Below, piece after piece: positions 42,601 through 49,587 of a stretch of DNA of 64,000 bases. The translations under genes were made by a program, and so were the position numbers. The stretch's first letter is position 1; every line of letters begins with the position of its first letter. The stretch is from the NCBI GenBank assembly GCA_003194525.1, contig NBIV01000081.1, positions 124,001 through 188,000 on the forward strand, written 5' to 3'. The notes beneath the pieces were generated by a model that had not been told where the DNA came from, did no database searches, and saw nothing but the letters and a program-made list of their open reading frames with translations. The stretch comes from Gracilariopsis chorda (lineage: Eukaryota; Rhodophyta; Florideophyceae; Gracilariales; Gracilariaceae).

Positions 42601-43796
42601 TGGGCCAGGTCATGAACCGAAAGCAAGTTATGCCTTAGATTTCGGTTAACCACTGCGTACGTGTTAATGGTGTTCTTGCTCTGATGCGGATGGATTTGGA
42701 GCATTCCATGGTGGCTGCAGGGGGTCTCCTGGTTGAGAGCGGTGTGCGTTAGTAAGGTTTGTGTGAGTTGTGTCATTTTGGATGTCGGTGTTTTGAGGTG
42801 AGTGGGGTGTGCTCCGCTGTCCAGTATGAACTTACCGTTGACCTCGGTATGCATGTCGGATAGTACGTCTGCTTGAGGCTGTGGTAGCGGATGCTGCACC
42901 GGTGGATGCGGGGGTTGAGGGAGAACATGGTACTGATATGGTGAGAATGTGGGGGTGGTCTGGGTGAGCATTGCTTGCGGTTTCATTTGGCGGAATTTTG
43001 GGTGACGAGGGTCGCGACATTGGGCATCGGTGTGGTTGCACGGTCTCCCGAAGGCCATGTGAAATTGACATAGTTGCTGTGGCGGTATCCTTTGCTGTGG
43101 ATAATAGGGCCGACGGTACTGACGGCGATTGATGTTGTATGGTCGAGCTGCTGTGCCGTAGTCCCCGGTGAATCTCGTGCTCCTGGGTGCTGTCGAAGTG
43201 ACTGTAAGGAGTGGGTGGTAAAGGTTGTAGAGTTCTTTGAATGTGCGTGTAAATGTCTTGATAGTTGTGGGTTTGTTGGCCAGGATGGGTCCTAGAATGG
43301 TGGTGATGGTGATGTTGTTACGAAGACCGGCGATGAGGAAGTCGACTGTTGTGCTCTCTTCGGAGATGTCGGGGTATTGTGCGGCTATCATTTTCTGACG
43401 GACATCCGTGTGCTTCTTAATGTATTCGTCGATAGTGGTATTGTCTTTAAAGGTGATACTTTCTGCTTCTGTTTTGAGGTACTGATGATCTTCTTTAGAA
43501 GATTGTGTGATGTGGCGGATGATCTTTTCTACAAGTTCATGCGGCGTAGGACGTTCACCTGGGACTATGAGCAGTCCTAGTATCTTGGACGAAACGCTGC
43601 TGAGAACTGCCGCAAGAAGTCTATTCTTCTTGCCGTAGTGGTTCTGGAGAGCCTCGGGTTCGATCGGTGCTGGTGGGTTTTGGTCAAGATGCTCGGTGGC
43701 CTGGATGGTGGCTGCATAGGTTTGGAGGGCTAAGTACCATGGTGCGTAGTTTGATGCGTCCAGCTCGGGTATGCGGTGGAGCTTGTCGTGTTCCAT
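39633..43796 (-). CDS. Copia Gag-Pol polyprotein, intact
   Basis: 1387 residues from ATG at 43796 without a stop. Gag occupies about 1-290, with a Cys/His motif (CQFHMAFGRPCNHTDAQC). The protease box is FILDSGAHPTH near 325. Gag-pre-integrase is LRHNLLSVHDLAHRYG, and the integrase zinc site is HLRLNHAH with CSACKHAQ. Integrase catalytic residues are in SSDTCGP, FRSDNAKEY and PQENSIAERINRT. RT has FDITSAYLH, GNLYGSPPAAYYY and the catalytic TIDDFLV (Ile in place of the usual Val). RNase H has YSDADYAN, STTEAEY and YIDSRSAV. All catalytic acids expected for integrase, RT and RNase H are present. The last codons overlap the start of the 3' LTR. Confidence 0.95.
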   Translation of the reverse strand: MEHDKLHRIPELDASNYAPWYLALQTYAATIQATEHLDQNPPAPIEPEALQNHYGKKNRLLAAVLSSVSSKILGLLIVPGERPTPHELVEKIIRHITQSSKEDHQYLKTEAESITFKDNTTIDEYIKKHTDVRQKMIAAQYPDISEESTTVDFLIAGLRNNITITTILGPILANKPTTIKTFTRTFKELYNLYHPLLTVTSTAPRSTRFTGDYGTAARPYNINRRQYRRPYYPQQRIPPQQLCQFHMAFGRPCNHTDAQCRDPRHPKFRQMKPQAMLTQTTPTFSPYQYHVLPQPPHPPVQHPLPQPQADVLSDMHTEVNGKFILDSGAHPTHLKTPTSKMTQLTQTLLTHTALNQETPCSHHGMLQIHPHQSKNTINTYAVVNRNLRHNLLSVHDLAHRYGLVYFTPHYGYIVDTHRMPHKLLARAKWKNSQYELSGTIPDKTRAYTSRTIAYKRPKSCKTPPKIRPSPHPSRTTKKTALLPPVTTHQINNTHPTTRNTQSLQQLTYPDRHTSPNTLQIQAHNWHLRLNHAHPRKLKLTARQRLIPTMPTSLPYDTPITCSACKHAQAHPSPHKRTPHPYPPGAYVSSDTCGPIKPTSRHGNNHILIIICAASRFVLAHFIRNRKDIPQHIDKTLQHIRQRMELPLTDFRSDNAKEYTSSNMQAIYAKHQVTHHLRTPHQPQENSIAERINRTIMNTVRANLNTSGLDDTYWEDAARDAIFKYNLLHHSAINTSPYHKWHNQQPTIKRLYTFGQLGTIPIYAPKSKLQPRADPARYMYAESLSHIMVLNLRTSQYQSIRGQDFTPHHKHKDPTATTTQAFHTATSRHKDVPTKIAIDTPPPATLAQARNYPDATYWQHAHDTELHNLDKYRCIQWLPPDFRPPTPMIIPLMMLYRYKRSNNGNVTQRKARCNLRGDLMQPGLHYDPKHTTTYTADRTTQRLLFALHAKHQMPLEHFDITSAYLHEKYDHHQPVYVRQMPLFDGTMKHNSTYGELKGNLYGSPPAAYYYNRGLKTFLFTHKFVASDHDPCLYIKVTSAGIILVSTTIDDFLVLASTTNLIDQLYTAMKTKYKVKRLGKPTRFLNWTITYTPTGSVHISQPDAIAAILKQTGMTNCNPTLSPYAHTTTLDQQQSTQPLPPSQATTFRHILGEIRYITDCTRPDITYATNRLAQHMKQPQVHHWHALKALLRYLKGTQKHGLRYTAPRTQQDYHKSDLRTYSDADYANAKDRKSISGNVHCIGQTPISWCSKKQSIVALSTTEAEYISATFATQHTQWLRKLLQTINIRDKTPTPHYIDSRSAVLIAENQAPTKRRKYLDLRHHYLQHHVTEKHIQLHRIATKNMLADILTKPLHRDRFRHLCQRLQVTPPPHSKQCNAATGDCQTADA

Positions 43797-44078
43797 TATG
43801 AGTGGTATGTACGATAAGGGATTGAAAGTGTGGCTGTATACTTGGTGAGGCGTTGAAATGCGAGTGTGTGGAGTAATGCGTTCACTATATTGAGTAGTGT
43901 CTTTGGGGTGGTGTGTGTCGTTGGCGGTGTGGATGGCGTTTGTGTAAGTTGTAGAATGTACGGATCTTGACGTAGTGCCCGTCCTTGGCGGCGAGCTTGG
44001 CGTTGGTGGTCCGTTGTGTCGTATTTGTTGGGGAAGAGGATGGAGTTAGGTGCTACGATGTTGGTGATCGTTGCGTGA

Positions 44079-44089
44079 GGCCCATAACC
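44079..44089 (-). promoter_or_regulatory. Primer-binding site, half-tRNA-iMet type
   Basis: GGTTATGGGCC on the minus strand directly follows the 5' LTR. It is complementary to GGCCCAUAACC of the initiator tRNA-Met anticodon arm, as known for Drosophila copia. Confidence 0.75.
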
Positions 44090-44179
44090 TGTGAGTGAAA
44101 GGTCCTAGCTCCTTCTTTTACTTCGTTCTGCTGCTGCCTTTGACTATATATCTAATCTCCACTGTAATGCTGTTTGACA
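44090..44179 (-). repeat. 5' LTR of the copia element (90 bp)
   Basis: Minus strand TGTCAAACAG ... CACTCACA with TG...CA ends. A TATATA-containing segment (GATATATAG) near 44147 is a candidate promoter. At 90 bp it is very short for a copia LTR. Confidence 0.9.
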
Positions 44180-44184
44180 TTCCT
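44180..44184. repeat. Target site duplication TTCCT, right
   Basis: Matches 39513-39517. Confidence 0.88.
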
Positions 44185-44340
44185 TGCAACAAAAGTGGTT
44201 GCTACTGTACAACTAGTTCACTGCAAGTGGTTGCTAAATCGTCGATAACTCTATTTCTCTTCAATCCCACCAGCGTCGGCGCGCAGCTTTTGTATTGACT
44301 CCATCGCGCAGTTTGACCCGTACGCACCAGCGTTTCGCAC

Positions 44341-44539
44341 ACCTAAGCGGCCTGCTTTGTTCCTAATCGATAACCAACTGTGTAGCTTTTTAAAAACACG
44401 TCACCAACTCCGAGCCTCTCGTATCAAATACATTTCTGCGTACCTAAGGGGCCTGTTTTGTTCCTATCCTTGGTAGTCGACAACCAACTGCGTAGCTTTG
44501 AAGGCTTCACCAACTCCGAGCCTCTCGTATCAAATACAC
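44341..44539. repeat. Two-unit tandem duplication, about 100 bp period
   Basis: ACCTAAGCGGCCTGCTTTG begins unit 1 at 44341 and ACCTAAGGGGCCTGTTTTG begins unit 2 at 44442. Both contain AACCAACTG(T/C)GTAGCTTT and then an identical 31 bp stretch starting CACCAACTCCGAGCC. The rest of 44185-45545 shows no gene; it is upstream of the enoyl-CoA hydratase gene, so the duplication may be in regulatory DNA. Confidence 0.8.
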
Positions 44540-45545
44540 GCTCTTGCAGGCCGATTGACATCGTCTTCTCGTTGCTTCATTGCGATACGATTCCATCCCA
44601 CATATCGCTATTGTCTTCCACCCCCTGCACACTCCAAAACATTGCAAGTCTTTGTTGCAGCTCTCCTAATCCTTGACCTAGAAGGTAGCAGAACGAATAT
44701 CGTTCTGACGTCTTTCCTAGTACCTACAGAACTGCTGCGACAACGACAGGGGTGACATCACGGTTGGGGAGAGCTGTCCACTTTCATTCGTTTTGGAGTT
44801 GAGTGGAATGCAACAAAGAAGTTACGGTTATGGACGGGGGTTGAGGCGTTTGGAGGATGCGATTATGGATGTTTGGGTATCTTGTTTGGACTGGGAGTTT
44901 TGGAGGTTATTATTTCATTTACATTTGTAACATTCTACCAAGGGTAATTTCTCTCAAACGGCGCATTTCGCTGCGAGGAGCGTTCGCCACGTCTAAAACA
45001 GCGACACAGAAACTTGGCAGGTAGCGATCGCTAACCTTAGTAGTCTACCAACGATATGCAACGCACTGCACAGCTGAAAGCGGGGAGATATAACGCCAAG
45101 AAGTGCAAAACTGAGCATATTGGACGTGACGAGGCAGTTCCTACGTAGTCATGCCCTATGAGAATAATGTCTGAATCAGAAAGCGTAAGGCACGTGGAAG
45201 GCAGACGTGGTTGCATCATCACCTTCGTGTTGCGTGCTCACTGAGCACTTCTCAGTACCTGTAATACCCTTCGTAGTAGTAAGGTCACAGCTCACAACCT
45301 TGCGACAGCGCGTGGAGATCTCGTTATTCCATTTAGGTCGCGTACAGCGGCAGACAGAAAGTTGAAAGCAGAACAGGCTACAGTTCCTTTTGGCGGTTTC
45401 ATACAAGGGATAAACGACCCGACGTCGATTTGGATGCTTTTGAAGAAGAGTTTTGGTTGGGAGCTTTCTAGCTGCAGACAGTAATCTTGCTGAACGTTGG
45501 CAGGGGTAAGCTAAGTCGTGCGTACAAGCAAAGAATCTACCTAGA

Positions 45546-46334
45546 ATGGGGGATCAAAATGACGTGCCTAATTTGGTGCTTGAGAAGGACGAAGGTTGTG
45601 GAGTTCGACTTCTTGTACTGAATCGCCCTCGCGCAAGAAATGCACTGAATCGAGCGCTGTCGGGGGCGCTTTGTAGCGCTTTACGACGTGCCGAGGAGGA
45701 AGAGCTCGTGCGGGTGGTGGTAATCAGTGCCGCAGCTCCTGTTTTTTGCGCCGGCGCGGACATTCACGAACTACGCGCTCTAACGCCCGGAATTGCATAC
45801 GAGCAACAATGGCTACAAGACTGGCCGAAAGCGCTGCACAGTATGCGAAAACCAGTTGTGATGGCTGTTGATGGGGTTGCTTTAGGTGGGGGGTTTGAAC
45901 TTGTTCTACTGGCGGATGTGGTTTTCGCGTCGAGGAAAGCGGAGTTCGGATTGCCTGAAGTGGGACTTGGAACGATTCCCGGTGCGGGGGGGACGGTTCG
46001 ACTGGTTGAAGCTGTTGGAAAGGGTCGCGCTTTGAGTATGATGTGGAGTGGAGAACGAATGGGAGTTGAGGAAGCTGCACGGTACGGAATTGTTGCACGA
46101 GTTTGTGAAGATGACGTTTTGAAGGAGAGCTTGGAGTTTGCGAGGACTGTTGCAGGACGGAGTGTAAATGCTGTTCGGATGGTGAAGGACATGGTTCGAG
46201 CTCGCGAGACGGAGTGGGGAACGAGACTCGGAATGGAACAGATGATGTACTATGTAAGTTTTGGAACGAATGAGTTTAAGGAAGGATGCGAACGGTTTGT
46301 GAGGCGTGGCAAGGGCGACCGCGGAGGCAGGTAA
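45546..46334 (+). CDS. Enoyl-CoA hydratase/isomerase family protein
   Basis: The 262-residue protein has the crotonase fold: LVLNRPRARNALNRAL near the start, the oxyanion-hole segment FCAGADIHELR, then KPVVMAVDGVALGGGFELVLLADVVFAS and the catalytic-glutamate region FGLPEVGLGTIPGAGGTVRLVEAVG. Both glutamates expected of enoyl-CoA hydratases are in place (GFELVL is at the first position; PEVGLG has the second), so hydratase activity is likely. Substrate cannot be assigned; short-chain or methylglutaconyl-CoA-like members are similar. No obvious transit peptide and the C-terminus (KGDRGGR) is not a PTS1 signal. Confidence 0.92.
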   Translation: MGDQNDVPNLVLEKDEGCGVRLLVLNRPRARNALNRALSGALCSALRRAEEEELVRVVVISAAAPVFCAGADIHELRALTPGIAYEQQWLQDWPKALHSMRKPVVMAVDGVALGGGFELVLLADVVFASRKAEFGLPEVGLGTIPGAGGTVRLVEAVGKGRALSMMWSGERMGVEEAARYGIVARVCEDDVLKESLEFARTVAGRSVNAVRMVKDMVRARETEWGTRLGMEQMMYYVSFGTNEFKEGCERFVRRGKGDRGGR

Positions 46335-47005
46335 CAAGGGTTAAGCAGAAAATTGCGCGAGGGGTCTGTTTCTCCGGAGAAGAAAGTTTGTGAGCATTGA
46401 ATACGCGGGTAGGGAAGCTTCCTTGATAGCTCACGATTGTAAAGGCTTTATCGCATGGTAAAGGGTTAAAGGTTTAACCCTTACCCTTCTCTAAGCTGCT
46501 GCGCTCTAAAGTTTACACAGACCCATTCTCCGCCACTTAACCGCACCACAGCCCAAGGCTCGGAAGCATAGAGACTCTGATCGGAGCCTACACGCAAGCG
46601 AGAAGCCGGAGGGGGGGGCGCATCTGACGCAAGGAGGTAAGGGCGATTCAGGGGCAAACGTCAGCGTCGAAACCATCTTACAGTTTGAAGACACTGACAC
46701 GGCGCACCACGGCGCGCGCCGACGAAAGATCAGATGCGTCTCAAACTGGGCGATTTGTCGTGGCCATCTTCGCGAGAATTGTTCTCCCGAGAACCTCGCC
46801 TCTGTTACGTCACGCCCGACGTTCTCCTTCGTCATCATGGCGCGCGCAACGCGCGCGCCATTGCTGCTGTCTTCTTTACCCCAACCCTCTTCTTCGTTCC
46901 GCTTTGGTACCGCAATGCCCACACCAGTCGCCGGCTATTTCAGCCGGTTCACTTCTCCGAACTTCCTCCACCTTCACCCCAACCCACCCGTCACATCGCA
47001 CCAAA
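46335..47005. other. Intergenic with a near-palindrome
   Basis: Contains AAGGGTTAAA-GG-TTTAACCCTT at 46460-46481, which extends outward as GGTAA/TTACC with one bulged base. A GC-rich open frame on the plus strand leads into the adenylation gene but lacks a domain and is read as 5' UTR. Confidence 0.55.
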
Positions 47006-48748
47006 ATGAGCCTCTCCATTTGTTCTCAAAGCCCAGCCCTGGCATCTCTCCCTCCTGCCCATCGGAAACTGTTCTGCCAGTTCTCGCAAGGAGTGGCCAC
47101 AACTCCCTCACATCCCACAATCACAGCTGCAATCGACTATTCCATCAGCCATCACCCAAATCTCATCGCCGCTCACACTCTGCTTGCAGATGGTTCTCTT
47201 CATCCTACCGACCATATTTCCTATGCTACATTGGGCAGACGCTCCGAAAATGTCGCGGCTGCCTTACAAGCACATGGCGTCACTCCCGGCGAATCTGTCT
47301 GTCTGTTTCTTTCCCGCGGTATCGACATGATCGTCTCTATAGTCGCAATACTTCGTATTGGAGCAAATTACGTTCCGCAAGATGCTCGTATCGCGCCACA
47401 TGACCAACTAACTCGAGTTGCCTCGGCTACGAAAGCTCGCATTGTGCTTACCTCCGACGCCCATATCCAAAACCTGCCAACATTCACCCAAGCTCAAGTT
47501 CTCACAGTACGCTCTGCAGAACAGCAAGCCCGTCATCTACCCCCCTTCAAAAACCCCAAACTGCCAGTGCAGCCATCAGCAACATGCTACATCATCTTCA
47601 CATCAGGCACAACAGGCCTTCCCAAGGGGGTCCAAGTAACCCATGGAAATGTCGCAAACGTATTGCTTACCGATCCAATGTCGCTTAACATGCGTCCCGG
47701 AGTACGAGTTTCGCAGATTCTTAGTATTGCCTTTGACATGTGTGCGTGGGAGGTACTTGGATCTCTATCCCATGCCTCAACCTTAATAATTCGTCATCGT
47801 AACATTTCGCACGCCGTCCAACAAGCACAGGTTGTAATATCAACTCCCTCTGTGTTGGGTACCATTGATTCTTCGCGAATGCATCATGTGAAAACTGTGG
47901 CCGTTGCTGGTGAACCTTGCCCAAGAGCGCTCGCCGACGAATGGAGCCAGTTCTGTACTTTTTACAACTCGTGTGGACCTACGGAAGTTACTATTATCAA
48001 CACTGCCAAGAAATGCAGTGTTTCCGATGCTCGTTTTACCATCGGTAAACCCACTCCGAATAATACCGTGTATGTACTTGATCCGCGCACACGGCAACCA
48101 TGCAAAATCGGTCAAGTGGGCGAAATGTGGGCTGGTGGAGACTGCGTATCAAAAGGGTACCTGGACAATGAACAGCTTACGAGGGAGCGTTTTGTGCATG
48201 ACCCCTTTGTTGGTGGCCCGGCACGCATGTATCGCACTGGAGACTTGGGCAGATGGACTACTGATGGAGAGCTTGAACACTTCGGAAGGGTTGATGAACA
48301 AGTGAAGGTGAAAGGTTTTCGCGTTGAACTGGATGGTGTTTCCTCCATTATTGAGAGCAACCCACAAGTCAAGAAGGCTGTTGTACTCAAAGTGAACGAT
48401 GCACTCGTCGCGTTTGTCACACCTTCGCATATCATCCCTCAACAAGTCATGCACACCGTCAAGGATCGTTTGCCGTATTACTGCGTACCCTCTCAGATTC
48501 TTTGCATGGATAAGTTTCCCAGAACTGGAAACGGAAAAGTGGATAAACGAGCTTTGCTGCGTGGATTGGCCCATTCACATCCAGCCGTTCCAGCCAAAAT
48601 TGAAAAGGGTACAAAGAACTTGATGGGAACAGCTGACCTGATGAATAATCCCAGATCTACTTGGATCGTTCAAGCAATCGTTCAAAACTTCTTCGTAATA
48701 TCTAAGTTAGTGAGAAACTTGCTAGCCCTTGCGCGTGACATAGCTTGA
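47006..48748 (+). CDS. Stand-alone NRPS-like adenylation (AMP-binding) protein
   Basis: From the ATG at 47006 (CACCAAAATGAGC context) the protein has 580 residues. Adenylate-forming core motifs are all present: A3 FTSGTTGLPKGV, A5 NSCGPTEVT, A7 YRTGDLGRW, A8 GRVDEQVKVKGFRVE and A10 PRTGNGKVDKR with the catalytic lysine. The style is NRPS adenylation rather than acyl-CoA ligase. There is no carrier, condensation or reductase domain; about 45 residues with a hydrophobic stretch follow (NFFVISKLVRNLLALA) and then stop. It should activate an amino or carboxylic acid as an adenylate; the acceptor is unknown. The frame is open a further 107 codons upstream but that part is not conserved-looking. 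Confidence 0.85.
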   Translation: MSLSICSQSPALASLPPAHRKLFCQFSQGVATTPSHPTITAAIDYSISHHPNLIAAHTLLADGSLHPTDHISYATLGRRSENVAAALQAHGVTPGESVCLFLSRGIDMIVSIVAILRIGANYVPQDARIAPHDQLTRVASATKARIVLTSDAHIQNLPTFTQAQVLTVRSAEQQARHLPPFKNPKLPVQPSATCYIIFTSGTTGLPKGVQVTHGNVANVLLTDPMSLNMRPGVRVSQILSIAFDMCAWEVLGSLSHASTLIIRHRNISHAVQQAQVVISTPSVLGTIDSSRMHHVKTVAVAGEPCPRALADEWSQFCTFYNSCGPTEVTIINTAKKCSVSDARFTIGKPTPNNTVYVLDPRTRQPCKIGQVGEMWAGGDCVSKGYLDNEQLTRERFVHDPFVGGPARMYRTGDLGRWTTDGELEHFGRVDEQVKVKGFRVELDGVSSIIESNPQVKKAVVLKVNDALVAFVTPSHIIPQQVMHTVKDRLPYYCVPSQILCMDKFPRTGNGKVDKRALLRGLAHSHPAVPAKIEKGTKNLMGTADLMNNPRSTWIVQAIVQNFFVISKLVRNLLALARDIA

Positions 48749-49229
48749 CCAGTTTGAAGAGTTATCTGGATTTAATATGTTTGTATCATGATGTGTACAG
48801 GAAGCTTTTCGACAACTTCTATGGTTGGCGCAAGTTATCAGAAACCTTAAGACATAGAGATGCTTTGCTCCGAACTAGTAGCAAGATGCTGTGGATAGAG
48901 ATGTCGCGGAAACTGTGTGGCGGTCCCATTTTCCGCCCGTCGTAATGCAGATGTTCTTACAGACGCAAATCGAAGATAATTCGAAATGAATTAACACCTT
49001 TTCATTAGTCCTCTCCCTAAACAACTTCGAACCGGAGCTCACTACTTTTGTAGCAGGTCGAAGTAGGACTTTGTCCCTCACACTATAGTTGACACGCGAC
49101 AGCAGTTATAGTAATAGGGCATCATACCGGATAACGGTTTCAAGTTGCTTTGGGCACGGAATGAGGCGTGCTAGGCCACCTATGGAGGTACGGTGACACA
49201 GTACGAGTACAGCTTACACGTACAAGGTA
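48749..49229. other. Intergenic between adenylation gene and the MULE composite
   Basis: About 480 bp, no gene or repeat recognised. Confidence 0.45.
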
Positions 49230-49234
49230 ATTTA

Positions 49235-49497
49235 GGGGGGGAGGCTGAGTGTACTTGTAGGAAAAACAGTAGCAACTCCACCAATCAAAAGCACGAATTC
49301 ACCCTTGATCAGCGAATGCAGTAGCCCGGGGGACCGCTTCCAACGTGTGCCACGGCATGATTGCCAATCAGCCAATCATAAGTAGGAGTTCACCCCGTCA
49401 CAGCGTCCTGATCCATCTATAACCAATTAAAAAACAACAAGTCATAGCAGTCCACATTCAAACTTGGCAAATCGCGCGCTTTTCGATACTGATAGCA
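49235..49497 (+). repeat. Left terminal inverted repeat of the MULE
   Basis: GGGGGGGAGGCT at the outer end, then ACTTGTAGGAAAAACAGTAG and a long match to the reverse complement of 59666-59928, ending near GATACTGATAGCACC. Confidence 0.88.
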
Positions 49498-49587
49498 CCA
49501 AGCATTTTTATCCACCAAAACACCTTTTTTTGAGCCCCAAAATCTAACAAACTGCCCTCATACAGTGCAAGCCATAAAGATAGGATA

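Larger units (their letters stand above)
39518..44179 (-). mobile_element. Complete Ty1/copia retrotransposon (4.66 kb)
   Basis: LTR, primer-binding site, one long gag-pol frame and second LTR are all present in order on the minus strand, bracketed by TTCCT. The 87 bp core of the two LTRs is identical as far as can be read (39518-39604 and 44090-44176). Together with the unbroken 1387-codon frame this points to a recent insertion. The decayed element at 5755-7721 is an older relative in the same orientation. Confidence 0.93.

Noticed and set aside
46685-47005. In-frame N-terminal extension of the adenylation protein
   Set aside because: GC-rich, no conserved motif, and the ATG at 47006 has a better context; most likely 5' UTR.
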